Assembly: GCA_026545225.1 (NCBI GenBank)
Contig: CM048845.1
Location: forward strand, 122,936,033 to 123,000,032
Source: Cornus controversa
Taxonomy: Eukaryota; Streptophyta; Magnoliopsida; Cornales; Cornaceae
Reading direction: 5' to 3'
DNA length: 64,000 bases
The notes under the pieces are model-generated. The model was given only the letters and a program-made list of their open reading frames with translations. It was not told the origin of the DNA and made no database searches. Made by a program: the position numbers and the translations under genes. Positions 1-12,447 of this stretch are shown piece after piece (position 1 is the stretch's first letter; each line of letters begins with the position of its first letter).

Positions 1-483
1 TTAACATATTGGGTCCTTAAAAAATCGTATCAAACCGTCAAACTTAAAAAAATGGGGCCAAACCATCAAACTAAACTGTAGCAATCCATTAGATTTGATA
101 TACAAATATATATTATATACATTTTAACCCTGAAGCCTAAAGCAATAAACATTATATATATATATATATATATATATATTTTATCAAAGCAAGTATTCAT
201 TGATGACTAAAATATTAGTTACAATCAAGGGAGTTTGATCTATCAAGTGGAAGAATGTCAAGTGATAATACAAGGGCATACACTTCATGCAAATATTGTT
301 AAGTTATTTTTGTAATCAATCCACCTCGCCCATCACTTAACTTTAGAGGGATCAACATGTAGAGATCTATATAAGATTATAAATAGATATGCATATGTTT
401 TAAATGTAAATTATATATGTGGAAACTTGTTTAGAGGTTCAGAGAGTTTTCTAAACTATTTGACTCATTTTGAGATTTTGGGT
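1..483. other. AT-rich flank, no gene seen
   Basis: AT-rich sequence with a (TA)n tract near 155-178. I see no coding potential, RNA gene or repeat boundary here. The neighbouring LTR begins at 484. Confidence 0.5.
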
Positions 484-1418
484 TGTCAGGGCCCGAGACG
501 CGAGTCGAGTGGGCTAGGGAAATTGCATATTTTTTTGAAAAATACTATTTTTGATTTTAGACTATTTGAAATATTATAAGAGATAAGAAGTTAATTGCAG
601 GGCCATAGCCATTTTTGGATTCAAAAACGGAGGTCAGGAAGGTATGTTAAGTGACTTAGGGGCGTTTTAGTCATTTCACACCATATGGCTTATAAATATC
701 AAAACTTAGATATTTTTAGCCATTTCTCTCTCTATAAACTACCGTATATCTCTTTTTCATCTTATTTTCTTTAGTTTCTCTCTAAGATTCGGAAGTCTTT
801 GGGCTTAATTCGGAAAGTGTCGGTGAAGAAAGATTTGCTCATGATCTACATGGTGAGGGCATCGATTTGATCCGAACAAAGCTAGGTTTGGGTGAATTTT
901 GAGTTAGTGAATTTAGGACTTTTCTTGAGATTTTATCTCTTGATGTAGGGGGTGTGTGTTGTATCTTTCAATACAAGTTTTATTTCATGTTATATGCATA
1001 AAATTAATGTTTTCATGTTGTATATGAATATTAGGGGTTTTATGATAAAACTTATGATTTAAATGATGTTCTTTTTATTTTCTATGATTAGAATTGATAG
1101 AATTATGATTTAGAATGCTTAAATTGCAAATATATACTTTATGTTATATATAGGGCATGCATGAGGTTTTGTGATATGTGTAGGAAACCTAATTTCAATG
1201 TGTAGTATGTTGAAATGATTGTATATGCATGTGTGTCAATTTAGTTCGTTGCATGATATGCTAGATGTGGACTTAGGACATGAGATGGATGCATGGCATT
1301 AATGACTTGTGTATGTTTATGTTAAACGGGACATGTTTGGTGTGTGTGACGATATCTTAAAAAATGACTCATGTGAAGGTCCTCAAACTTGCGCAAGAGG
1401 GATTGTTACTGGTGGGTT

Positions 1419-1772
1419 TGTGATGATTTGTATTTTTTTTTTTTTTTAAAATATATATGTATGTATTTTTATTTACATAAATAGATTTAAGCTGTAAATA
1501 TAGAGAGTTATATTTAAGCTGTAAATACGTGTCTGTTAAGTAATATAATATTCTATTTTCATTCAATTTTTCTGACACTATTATATATATTTTATTTTGT
1601 TTACCAAATGATGATTCAAATTTTGATCTATTTATTTGGCAAGTGAATTTTCTAAGGAAACTCTTTGTGTGCAATTTGTTAATAGGATGGTTTAAAGGTA
1701 GGGTCAACTGTTAATAGTTGATTCATTACTTTACACACACACACACATATATAGTTTCTTTAGTGTTTCGTG

Positions 1773-1805
<33 letters not shown>

Positions 1806-2252
1806 GTAAGTACATATTATATGTAATAAATGGACTCAGTTTGTAGAAAGAAGGAATTAAATTTTTTATTTATTTATTTTCTTTTAGGAATCAAACCTCA
1901 ATGTCTTCAGATTATGGTTTTATATTTGGAATTACTTTGTTCTGTGCTAATATTTGCAAAGTTTATAATTATATGAAAAAAAGTCAAGTGTTGTCTTGGA
2001 GTGTTTTATTTGTTTGTATAATTAATTACTGATTAAGTGGAACTTGAGGGCAAGAACATTATTTGGAAGAGAAAGTTGTATCATGTGATTTTGGTGGTAC
2101 AAGGGTATTCGTTTGGAATAGTGACACATGAAGTGTACCCCTTGTATGGGTTCGAATGAATTCTGAATGTGTGTGCTCGATCATGTATAACCGGTTGAAA
2201 ATAGGAAGGGTTGTAATCCCATTGGTTGAAAAATTGAGAACTGTTCGGAACC
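1419..2252 (+). repeat. Truncated 5' LTR of the nested gypsy element
   Basis: Direct repeat of the 3' LTR. The shared blocks are 1419-1500 with 4054-4135, about 1580-1720 with 4845-5035, and 1836-2252 with about 5095-5500. The copy stops after GGAACC at 2252, where the 3' copy continues into unrelated LTR sequence. The 3' copy carries about 600 bp at 4210-4845 that is absent here. Confidence 0.7.
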
Positions 2253-2314
2253 AATGTGAATGAAATATTGTGGCATTTAACTAAAGTGCTAGGAAACATG
2301 ACACGTAACTATGC
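2252..2314 (+). other. 63-bp filler copied from the outer LTR family
   Basis: This short stretch matches 6311-6373 of the outer LTR with a few mismatches, not the inner LTR in which it lies. It sits exactly at the join between the truncated 5' LTR and the pol fragment, as expected for filler DNA at a repaired break. Confidence 0.6.
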
Positions 2315-4038
2315 AATTTACCCAGAAAGAGTTGAATCTAAGACAACGTTGTTGGATGAAGTATTTGGAGGAATATGACTTTGCTCTTCATTATCATTCG
2401 GGAAAGGCGAATGTTATAGTTGACGCCTTAAGTAGGAAATCTCATGGGTCACTCGCCAATGTCACTATTCGAGAATGGAAGATGTTTCAGTTTATTAGAG
2501 ATTATAATTTGCATGTTGTCGATCAAGGGGAACAACTTTGCCTTTATAGTTTGATAGTACAACCAATCCTGGTGCAAAAGGTAATAGAAGTTCAAAGAGC
2601 GGATATCGAAGTTAAAATGATTCAAGCTAGTTTGGATAATGTAGATGAAGTAGAATGTTGGTTAGTTGACAAAGATGGAGGTTTGAGGTACTTAGGAAGA
2701 TTATTTGTCCCTAGGATTAAGGAATTAAGGGAGGAGATCTTTCGAGAAGCTCACCATTTTAGATTTTTGATCCATCCTGGAGGTACAAAGATGTATTAGG
2801 ATTTGCGACGTCAATTTTGGTGGAGAGGTATGAAGAAGGACATAGGCCAATTTGTGTCAATGTGTCTCACGTGTCAACAGGTGAAAGCTGAACATCAAAA
2901 GTCGGCAGGATTACTTCAGCATTTACCAGTAGTAGAATGGAAGTGGGAATTTATTGTGATGGATTTTGTGACGGGATTACCTAAGTCTTCGAAGGGTCAT
3001 GATGCTATTTGGGTTATTGTTGATCGGTTGACTAAGTTAGAACATTTTTTACCAATTCGAGTCACGGATTCGGTAGATGCACTCAGTAAACTTTATGTTA
3101 AGGAGAGTAAAATTGCATGGTGTTCCATTGACAATTGTGTCAGATCGGGATCTCAGATTCACTTCCCAATTTTGGTAGAGCTTACACAGTGAAATGGGGA
3201 CACAATTGAACTTTAGCACATCATATCACCCTCAAACGGACGGGCAATTTGAGAGAACTATACAGATTTTGGAAGATGTGTTAAGATCTTGTGTAATAGA
3301 TTTTCGTGGTAGTTGAAAAGATCACCTGCCTTTGGTGGAGTTTTAATATAACAATAGTTACCAGTCAAGTATAGGAATGGCTCAATACGAGGCACTTTAT
3401 GGTAGGCCATGTAGATCACCTATATATTGGGTGGAGATTTGTGAGACCACACTTTTGGGTTCAGACTTGGTTCAGGAAACAATAGAGAAAATTAGAGTCA
3501 TATGACAACAACTTTTAATAGCTTAAAGTCATTAGAAAAGTTACGCTAATCAAAGAAGAAGACATTTGGAGTTCAATACTGGTGATCATGTATTTCTTAA
3601 AGTTGCAGCACCGAAAATAATTAAACAATTTGGCAAAATCAGGAAGTTAGCTCCATGCTACATAGAATCGTTTGAAATTCTTGAGAAAGTGGGTGAAGTG
3701 GCTTATCGATTGGATTTGCCACCTCAACTCTCGAGTATTCATAACGTCTTTCATGTATCTATGTTGAGAAAATATGAACCGAATTTAGCTCACAATTTGG
3801 ATTGGAAGGACCTTGATCTCGAAAAATATATTTTTTATGAGGAATAACCTGTGAAGAAAATGGACAGAAAGGTACATATTTTGCACACTAAACAATTCCT
3901 TTGGTTAAAGTCTTGTGGCGATATCATGGAACACAAGAAGCTACGTGGGAGTTAAGAGTCTGAAATTCGAAAGAAATATCTTGATATTTTTGAAACATTC
4001 AAGTACATGTGTTTTCAAATTTGAGGATAAAATTTTAT
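2314..4038 (+). pseudogene. Gypsy pol remnant: RNase H end, integrase, chromodomain-like tail
   Basis: The reading starts in the C-terminal part of RNase H (FTQKELNLRQR, then HSGKANVIVDALSRKS). It continues through an integrase zinc finger (HHFRFLIHPGG, then CLTCQQVK) and the integrase core (WEFIVMDFVTGLP, first catalytic Asp; DGQFERT, catalytic Glu). Near 3620-3790 comes the conserved NVFHVSMLRKY block, then a chromodomain-like tail around 3850-3960. It is broken by a stop at 2800-2802, frameshifts near 3130-3190, further stops around 3315-3525 and another stop near 3845. The second catalytic Asp region is disrupted. This layout (RNase H, integrase, chromodomain, polypurine tract, LTR) is that of a plant chromovirus. 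Confidence 0.85.
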
Positions 4039-4053
4039 TTTAGGAGGGTAGGT

Positions 4054-4132
4054 TATGATGATCTGTATTTTTTTGGTTTTATTTTAAAATATATATGTAT
4101 ATATTTTTATTTACATAAATAGATTTAAGCTG

Positions 4133-4187
<55 letters not shown>

Positions 4188-5030
4188 ATATATATATGTA
4201 TGCATGCATGTGTGTGTGTCTACATATATTTACCAAATGAGGGGGTGAAATACATGACCTAGCAATAACCATGGAAAGTGGAGTAGTGGAAATAATAAAG
4301 GACTTTAATAGATATATGACCTACTGATCGACTTCTCAGTGGGAAAAACAGATGCTCTTATATTATACGGGAGAAATTATTTGATGAATAAATGTGGAAG
4401 TAAAAATGACTTTTTAGTGGCTCATGTTGGTTAAGGGAAGTAGTATATAAAGAAAAGACAATGTAGATTCATGGAGTGAGTTGATAGTATATTGGAGGAA
4501 AAGTTGCTACAAGGCGTTGTTTTTGGCAGAGGCAAAAATAAGAAATTTTGGGTGACTAAGGTAGGGGATTTACTCTATTTTTGTATATACTTGTAGATGG
4601 AAGTTTTAGAAGAGATATTTATGTTAATATTCTATTTTTTTATTGTATATGATATGTATGGTTATTTTATATGATATTAGTATTTTATTTGTATACATTA
4701 ATATTCATTCTTTTTTATACAAATCCAATTGCTAATAGTTTTTTTTTATTATTATTTTTTCTATCTTCTGTACATTGGTTGCTAGTGTGTTTCTAGAAAC
4801 TGTCGTGAGAGTTCTTGTGAACTAACCCATAAAGTGGTCATCTATTATATATATTTTATTTTGCTTACCAAATGATTATACAAATTTTGATCTATTTATT
4901 TGGCAAGTGAATTTTCTAAGGAAACTCTTTGTGTGCAATCTGTTAATAGGAGGGTTAAAGGTAGGGGGAACTATTAGAAACTCTTTGTGTGCAATCTGTT
5001 AATAGGAGGGTTTAAAGGTAGGGTCAACTG

Positions 5031-5086
<56 letters not shown>

Positions 5087-6082
5087 GCCCAGTTTGTAGA
5101 AAGAAGGAATTAAAATTATTTATTTATTTTTTTCTTTTAGGAATCAAACCTCATTGTCTTCAGATTATGGTTTTATATTTGAAATTATTTTGTTTTGTGC
5201 TAATATTTGCGAAGTTTATAATTATATGAAATAAGTCAAGTGTTGTCTTGGAGTGTTTTATTTGTTTGTATAATTAATTACTGATTAAGTGAAACTTGAG
5301 GGCAAAAACAGTGTTTGAAAGAGAAAGTTGTGTGATTTTGGTGGTACATGGGTATTTGTTTGGAATGGTTACACATGAAGTGTATCCCGTGTATGGGTTC
5401 GAATGAATTCTGAATACGTGTGCTCGTTCATGTATAACCAGTTGAAAATAGCAAGGGTTGTAATCCCTTTGGTTGAAAAATTGAGAACTGTTTGGAACCT
5501 TAGTTGGGGGACAACTGTCCACCAAGAGAATGATCGAAAATCCGCTGGTGTGTGCGATATACATGTCGAGATCTTTAATTTTGTCAAAAATATTTATGAT
5601 GGAATTGGTGATGTTATTTATTCTTATTTTAGTTGATTGTAATTATTTTAGTTAAACAACTGATACAATACATTATTATTTTCTTTCATTTTATCTTATT
5701 GTATATATAGGTTTAGAGTTATTTTTTCTACTGGGCAGTTGTGCTCATCCCAATATTTTTCAGGTTTAGCCGGAATCAGCAGTAACAAAGATTTTCCCAA
5801 ACTCACTTAAAAATATTTTTTTGGATATAAAGAGTTTAAGAAAAATGCTGATAAATTTCAATAATGTTTTGAAAGACTTCAGTTTTACATTTTTAAGACA
5901 GATATTTCATTTGTGATGTTTTCTTAATTTGAAGGATGATAGGTGGATTATCGTAATGGTTTTCTTTAAGTTATGAGGTTTTCCTTTGAATACTTAAATG
6001 ATGTTTATTTATTGTATTTATTTTTTTCATTAATTTATTATTATTTTTTTTAAAATCATATCCCAAAAATCGGGGTGTGACA
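4054..6082 (+). repeat. 3' LTR of the nested gypsy element
   Basis: Follows a polypurine tract (TTTTAGGAGGGTAGG). It starts TATGATGATC against TGTGATGATT in the 5' copy and ends GGGGTGTGACA before the duplication GGGTT. Length is 2029 bp. It includes long (TA)n tracts at 4136-4165 and 5032-5084 and a local duplication of about 60 bp (about 4917-4975 and 4978-5031). The motif GTGCTCATCCC followed by TTTTTCAGG lies at 5741-5764 (see findings). Confidence 0.75.
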
Positions 6083-7352
6083 GGGTTAGTAGTCCAAAAA
6101 TAATTATGGATATGGGGTATGAGGCTTCGACACGTATCTGGTTTGAGTGTGAGGACTATTATGAGAGAAATGTGAAAGATATGTTACTTTTGTGTTGAAC
6201 TTTGAGTTTAAGTTAAATTATTGTCATATGTTCTATATATGATGAAATTGTGCATTGATGTATGGAATAAATTGAGTATTCATGAATTGTTATGTGTTTA
6301 GACATATATGCAATGTGAATGAAATATTGTGGCGTTTGACTAAAGTGCTAGGAAGCATGACACGTAACTATGCTATGCATATTGATTGTATTATGTATTA
6401 ATATGAAATGTGAAGACTTGGGTGGATTGCACAACAAATGACTTGAGCACGCTGAACTTTGTTCATTCTCTTATATTAACACTTCTAGGTCAGGGCAAGG
6501 AAGTAGTTGATGATGACTAACTTTGAGTTGGATTTAGAGTTAGAGAAACTTTTTTTTATTATCTCTGCGTTATGCACGTCCGGGATGTGGACATGATGCA
6601 TTTAAAATGTATAAGTAGACCTACATTTTGAGATATTGTATATAGGCACTTGTTCCTCAAATGTTAGTTTTCGAACAAGAAGACTTATGTAAAAATAGAG
6701 CATGTTTTTAATTGATGAATGTTTTCATGTTTTAGTCGATGTTTATATATGCTAAGGTTGTATTTAGATGTGTATAGATGTATGTTAGGCCTTATGAATG
6801 TTTGGACACACTTTGATATATGTTTGGACTGATCTGGGAGTTTCGGTCGCCTGGTAGGAGCCTATCAGCCGACTAGCTGATTTAGGAATTGAGACCTGAG
6901 AGTTGGGAATTTTAGAGTTAGGAAAACCATCGTTTCGGCTGACCAAAATATGGCACTCAACTGACTGGTGAATGTATCAGCTCTCTAGCTGATTTGAGAA
7001 TTCAAAACCTAAGAGTTAGGAAAAATTGGGATCAGGTAAACCATCATTTCGGTCAATCAAAATTGGGTTCCAGCGGACCGAAATAAACCATTTCAGTCGA
7101 CCGAAGGAATGGTTAGCTGACTGAAATTGGGCTAAAATGGGATGAGTTGTTTTGGGAGTGGAACTAAGGTAGTGACATACATGGCCTAGTGTGGGACTAC
7201 TAGATTTAGTTAACTTCATTATGGGGTTTCGAGAGCTATCATAACAAGTAAGAAAATAGAGAATGGTCAACGGTGGAAGTGTTGACATGTAACATTTCTC
7301 ACCCTTGATTTCTCATACCGTTCTGGGTATAGGAAATTGGGACGTGACAATG

Positions 7353-7364
7353 TGGTATCAGAGT
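7353..7364 (+). other. tRNA-Met primer-binding site of the outer gypsy element
   Basis: TGGTATCAGAG lies 4 nt after the LTR end (GACGTGACA). It is complementary to the 3' end of plant initiator tRNA-Met, the usual primer of these elements. A diverged second copy of the adjoining leader (GTATTAGGTCTGAAC) follows about 45 bp downstream. Confidence 0.75.
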
Positions 7365-7572
7365 ATTGGGTTTGAACATCTAAGGATGAAAGCTAAAGGT
7401 TGATTGTTCGGTATTAGGTCTGAACACCTAAAGACGTGGGGTAAGGGTTGGGGTTAGGAAACTCTTATGACTTATGTTGTGTTGAGTAGAATAACATGAT
7501 TTTACAAGTGAGTAGAGTTGATTAATTGATATATATATGTGATTAATCTTTCTTGATCATTTTATTAGAATC

Positions 7573-8361
7573 ATGCCACCAAGGAGAGATCGTGGGGGTG
7601 GAGTGGATCCTATTCCACCACCCCTACAAATAAATGGGGCACAGTTGGTCAGAGATATGACTGCTGCCATACAACTGTTGGTTAGAATGACCAATGAAGG
7701 ACCGTAAAATTAGGCACAAAGAGGGAGAAATAGAGCGATGAAGGCTCTAGAGATGTTCAAAAAGGTGAATCCTCCTGTGTTTGATGGAGTGGTAGATCCT
7801 ATGGCTGCGTAGAATTGGCTTGAGCAAATATTAAGGGCATTTGATGTGCTAAGAATAGATGAAGATGATCTAAGAATTTCTATGGTTCCTATTAAGCTTA
7901 CAGGGGTGATAGACTTATGGTGGAAGTCCATAACCTATATTCATACAGCAAGGGACATGGACGGGGAAACCTTTTTAAGGCTGTTCCTTGAGAAGTATTT
8001 TCTAGATACAGTGAAGGAAGTATTGCAGGATGAGTTCATATACTTAATTTAGGGAAGAATGCGTATGATGGACTATGAAAATAAATTTACGGCTTTATCT
8101 AGATTTGCGCAAGAGTTGGTGGCAAATGAACAAGCGAGGGCTAGAAGGCTTGTGAAGGGACTTCGGTTTGAGTTAAGGACCAAGGTCACTATCTTGGACT
8201 TGCCCAATTGTACGGAGGTGGTTAGGCATGCATTGCTAGCCGAGGCTAACGATAATGAAATCCAGAGGCTACAAATTTTGAAGAATCAGTCTCGGAATGT
8301 GATTACTCATTCGGAGGGTAATCCAAAGAAGAAATACAAGGGAAGTAGTTCTTATTCATGA
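7573..8361 (+). pseudogene. Gypsy gag remnant
   Basis: The start codon at 7573 opens MPPRRDRGGG, a typical start for plant chromovirus gag. The core shows NPPVFDG, NWLEQI, an aromatic pair in DLWWKS, and the region MRMMDYENKFTALSRFA, then GLRFELRTKV, which matches the gag (retrotrans_gag) domain. Stops occur near 7705, 7810 and 8050, and the frame ends at 8361 before any zinc knuckle. It lies about 220 bp after the primer-binding site, in the right order for the element whose LTR ends at 7349. The element is cut off just after this point. Confidence 0.8.
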
Positions 8362-9296
8362 GGACCACAACAGACAATCATTTTCTACAGTTTCTATGCC
8401 TATGAGATCCTCCCGGCAAACTTAGAATCGTGAAATACAACTGCCATGTTGACACATATTCGGAACCTATTTAATTAGCCTTCTAGTATGTGGTCTAATA
8501 GATCAAAATGAAGTTCTTTGGAAGTCCAAAAAAAAAAAGGAATATCAACTCGCCTAGTGATGGATTGGTCCTCTTCAACACAGAGTCTTGAATTCCATTA
8601 TTCTAAGCTCTTGCATTGGTAGAAGAGTAATGCTACAATGTCCAATCAATTTTTTGTTCGATTCTAATAGATAATGTCTAACGAGGACTACAATAAGCTA
8701 AATGTTATCGATATTTGTCATACCAGTCGATAACAAATCCGATATGCAAGTTTATCTTTTTCCTTGGTAGTTGAATGCTACAACGAGCTCTTTGATCTCA
8801 AATATCAGTGGTCCATCATGCTTGCCCATCTCGAGGTAATCCCGAACTAAGAAACATATCAACTTTACCTTTTATTACTTCAAAAGGCTTGCTAGGATAA
8901 ATACTTTCATGTACAACTGATACCATGTCATCAGTGTCATTAACAAACTATATCTTGTCACATATGTAAACATGCATTTACTTTAGTGGGTCTTATCATT
9001 ACGTGTCAACATTAATTTAATCAGTCTAATACCATGTCATTAATATTCCAAGAGCATTAAAGTTTTTTTTCCCGCCAGGGTGCCATTCCATTATTGATAA
9101 GATATCACACATCCCTTGACAATAAGTAAGACGGTTTCTTACAATCCAAAAGGATAAGCTAGCCATGCTATGAAATTTTTTACCAGCAAGTCCTATAAAT
9201 TTATTTTCTTACTTTTGATTTTTTTTTTCCATTTAAGTTCTAAAACACCAATTTCTTTCATTTATACCTTTGTTAAGTTGGATATAAAAATTAGAA
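8362..9296. other. Intergenic, no feature recognised
   Basis: Unique-looking AT-rich sequence without a credible reading frame. The first part could be decayed downstream gypsy sequence, but I recognise no protein motif. Confidence 0.4.
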
Positions 9297-9745
9297 TAAA
9301 TTACACTTACCTCCTTTCTAGTTAGGGTTTATTGCACTCGATTTTGCTTTTTGGCATATTACAGTTACACTCCTTTAGTTTGCACATTTGTAACAAGCAC
9401 ACTCTTATCGTCAATTGAGTAAATGGTCAGCCATGGTTAACGCCAACGTGACCAAATTTCAAGCATTATATGACGAATATGCCTTCAAATATCTGTTAAG
9501 ACACTTTTGTCCAATGCATCATATGTCAAAATACAATTATACCCCTTATTAAAGTAAATCAAATAACTTTTAGATTTTTTTCAGTTAAAGTTATTTATAT
9601 AATAATAAGTGCATAAAGCTAATTTCATGTGCTCTATTAACAGATATTAACGCTCGTTACTAATAAGGGAGTAACTATAATATGCCAAAACACAAGAGAA
9701 GTAAATGTCATAAATCCTAACTATAGGGTAGGTAAGTGTAATTTA
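9297..9745. mobile_element. MITE-like element with terminal inverted repeats
   Basis: The ends TAAATTACACTTACCT and, in reverse complement, TAAATTACACTTACCT are identical over 16 bp and stay similar for about 75 bp (shared word TTTGGCATATTA). Length is 449 bp with no coding capacity. The flanks AAAATTAG and AAAATTTA may be a decayed 8-9-bp target duplication, which would fit a Mutator-type element. Confidence 0.65.
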
Positions 9746-9958
9746 CCCTAAAATTTAGGCTCAATCTTTCATTTATACTCCTACAAAATTAGATATAAAA
9801 TTTAAATAAAAAATATAACATTTAATTGACTTTTTCTTATAAAATATTTATTTATTTATTTTAAAGCCGTTATGAATTTTACGCAATATTTTTATAATTG
9901 AATTTAAATTAACTTAGTATTAAAACTCATAATGCAATATTCATTAATTAATTAAAGT

Positions 9959-9990
<32 letters not shown>

Positions 9991-11001
9991 CAAAATTTTA
10001 ATTTATAATTATAAAATTTTACTTCTATATCTATTTGGCAAGGTATAAATACTAATGGATTAGAGCTTAAATGAAAAAAATTTCAAAAATAAAACTTATT
10101 AGTTCTAAAAAAATAATTTATAAGACTTATTTGTCTTTGCACTACTCACTTTTGGGAGGGGAATTCTCATCTTCGGGCTTGGGAGGGGATGAAGGCTTTT
10201 GCTTAGGAGTAGGTTTCTTAGAGTTACACTACAAAATTACGTCATAGCAACTTTCTCCTTGACATCATCATATACCTAAGAATTTTCTGTTTTAAGTGCA
10301 CTTTCATTTTACTTCTCTCTTGATTTCTCTCCTTTAGTTGAGGGACCCATTTCCTCTCAATGGGAGAATACTTCTACCTCTTGGTAGTTGGGTTTCTTTA
10401 ATTTAGATTATCCCCTTTAGTTAGGGGGCCAAGAATCTAAGAACTTCAATAATAATTGCTATAAATTCCCACTTCCTTTTCTTTAATGGTGGGCTCATTT
10501 GGAAGGAGTGGGTTCAATTGCATTATTTTTTTTCCTTCTTCAGAAGACCTCCATTTTCTTTAATGGTGGGCTCATTGAAAGGAGAGGGTCAATATATTGC
10601 ATTATTATTTTTTTCCTTCTTCAGAAGACCTCTTGCCAATCACTAGGGTTGTCTTTGGTCATACCATTGACAATTGGCCTCCACTTCTTCTGAACCTTTT
10701 AGATTCTTGGGTTTAAGGGGGAGGTGAGGAAGGATTGTGAAAAGTGAACCATACATTATTCAACAAGTTATCAGTGTATAATTAAGAAGAAAAATGATTA
10801 ATATAATAGAAGTTATGAATAGTAGAATATTTTCATCTAAAGTGACATACATGTTTGGAGTTTCACGTACAATGTATGAGAGTGATTTGATTTTCATTCG
10901 TCAATAGCTTTTATTATGTAGTATATCATTGCTTTTTGGGACCCACAGTACTTATGAGAGGGTCAAATGTGGCATATTCACAACCTTATTAAAAGAGAAA
11001 A
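9746..11001. other. Intergenic, AT-rich
   Basis: Contains a (TA)n tract near 9965-9990 and the tandem duplication listed separately. No gene recognised. Confidence 0.4.
10480..10636. repeat. Tandem duplication, about 78 bp x 2
   Basis: Two neighbouring copies share TTTCTTTAATGGTGGGCTCA and, further on, TTCCTTCTTCAGAAGACCTC. They differ by small indels in T-runs. Confidence 0.7.
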
Positions 11002-11724
11002 TGGTTACTCATGTGGTTTGATGGATTGACACGCGGCTACAACTTTATGAATTTTTATCACCAACACTCCTTCGAATTATGTAACTCTGTCTAATGGACC
11101 AAAATACCCATTCGGATATATATATATGTAATCTATATATAATTATTTATTTCCATAAATAATAATGTTAAAATAAAATAAAAAATTAATTAAATTTCTA
11201 TTTCTTTTTCTATATCTATCTATATATATACAGTATACTATAATATATATAACCTATATATAAAATTATTTATTTTCATAAATAATAATGTTAACATAAA
11301 ATGAAAAGGTAATTAAATTTCTATTTCTTTTTCTCTCTCTATATATATACAGTATATTATAATATATATAACCTATATATATAATTATTTATTTCCATAA
11401 ATAATAATGTTAACATAAAATAAAAAAGTAATTAAATTTCTCTTTCTTTTTCTCTATTCATCTATATATATAGAATATAATATATATAATTATTTATTTT
11501 CATAAATAATAAGATTAACATAAAATAAAAAATTAATCGAATTGGCAATCAAGAAGGGTATTGTGGTCATTTTTCTATTATGATATTTTTATATTAAAAT
11601 AATTAGGGGTAATCAAGACATTTCACATATTAAAAAGATGACAAAGTTGACCGAGAGTATTAGTGATGAAAATTTATAAAATTATAGTCACGCGTTAATA
11701 CATCAAATCTCAAAGGGTGTCACC
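11002..11724. mobile_element. Terminal-inverted-repeat element with internal tandem array
   Basis: The left end (around 11002-11115) and the reverse complement of the right end (around 11560-11724) align over 70-110 bp. They share a block reading roughly GACACGCGGCTACAACTTTATGAA against AACGCGTGACTATAATTTTATAAA. The same end sequence occurs alone at 51172-51365, so it is a repeated family. No transposase is present; a Mutator-like non-autonomous element is the best guess. Confidence 0.55.
11120..11530. repeat. AT-rich tandem repeat, about 120 bp x 4
   Basis: Four units each contain AATTATTTATTTYCATAAAT followed by AATAATGTTAA and a CT-rich spacer with TATATATACAG. It fills the inside of the inverted-repeat element at 11002-11724. 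Confidence 0.7.
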
Positions 11725-12268
11725 AAAAAAAAAATAACACTCGAGAATTGGTAGCACTGGACTAGATAACTTTCAAAATTTCAGATTATTAAGTATTGAA
11801 CAAATTGGAACACACACACTCTCTCTCTCTCTCTCTCCATGTTTTGGGTTAATAAATAATTAGGTACACTACAGTGCAACAAATACACAGATGGCCTGAT
11901 GCATGTACACACTCACAGACCTACAAAGGCCGCAGCAGTGGGGGCAATTTTTGACATATTATATATGTATATTTTTTTATATCATCAATTATGATCAAAT
12001 GCGCCCTCCCCTGTATGTGTGTGAATACATATATTTATTTATTTATTTAGGATTATATCTAAACTCACTTGAATCATATGCTTTGCAAACACTGTTATCA
12101 CAGCACCCAATACCCTCTCACATAAATTCCTGTCACTCCATGTATGGTTTTATAATTAATACTAGTGAGGGCTTTGCAATGTAAATGAGAAAACATCATC
12201 ACAAATTCAAAACTGACGTGCAACAGACATGTATTAATTGGTTTATATAGCCAGATTTTCTAGAGTTT

Positions 12269-12447
12269 TTTTTTTTATTTCGATAAAAATAAAAAAAGAA
12301 ACAAAGAGATTTTCTTTTTATCCAGTAAATTGAATTCTAATAAAGAAAAAAATTGTACAGAAAGAGGGGAATGCCTAAAAGGATCAAGAACTCAAACCCA
12401 ACCAGTATTTGAAGGGTTATGACCAAAATAGAAGAACCCCAACAAAA
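12269..12447 (-). mobile_element. Short retroposon (LINE/SINE-like) with 16-bp target duplication
   Basis: A 179-bp insertion is flanked by identical 16-bp repeats AGATTTTCTAGAGTTT (12253-12268 and 12448-12463). It starts with a T-run on the plus strand, so the element reads on the minus strand and ends in an A-rich tail. A target duplication of this length plus an A tail is the signature of target-primed reverse transcription. The body has no recognisable tRNA-like promoter, so a 5'-truncated LINE is slightly more likely than a SINE. Confidence 0.65.

Larger units (their letters stand above)
1419..6082 (+). mobile_element. Nested Ty3/gypsy chromovirus, internally deleted
   Basis: The element is bounded by the 5-bp duplication GGGTT at 1414-1418 and 6083-6087, begins TGTGATGATT and ends GGGGTGTGACA. 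It consists of a truncated 5' LTR (1419-2252), a 3' pol fragment (2314-4038), a polypurine tract (around 4039-4053) and a 3' LTR (4054-6082). The primer site, gag, protease, reverse transcriptase and most of RNase H are missing, so it cannot act alone. The chromodomain-like tail of pol places it among plant chromoviruses. LTR copies have drifted and carry several private insertions and microsatellite expansions, so the insertion is old. Confidence 0.75.
484..7349 (+). mobile_element. Outer Ty3/gypsy LTR, split by a nested element
   Basis: Two pieces, 484-1418 and 6088-7349, make one LTR of about 2.2 kb when the inner element at 1419-6082 and one copy of its target duplication are removed. It starts TGTCAGGGCCC and ends GGGACGTGACA, directly before a tRNA-Met primer-binding site at 7353. 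A TATA-like box (TATAAATA, near 691) and a CT-rich leader follow the 5' end, as in LTR promoters. The right piece contains imperfect tandem repeats near 6860-7140 built on words such as TTTCGGTCGACC. The downstream gag marks this as the 5' LTR; no 3' LTR of this element lies in the window. The left end is a judgement from the TG start only. Confidence 0.6.

Noticed and set aside
4987-5229. Frame containing a long YIYIYIYI run, and similar frames at 17936, 26358, 27764, 44576 and 59223
   Set aside because: These are translations of (TA)n microsatellites, not genes.
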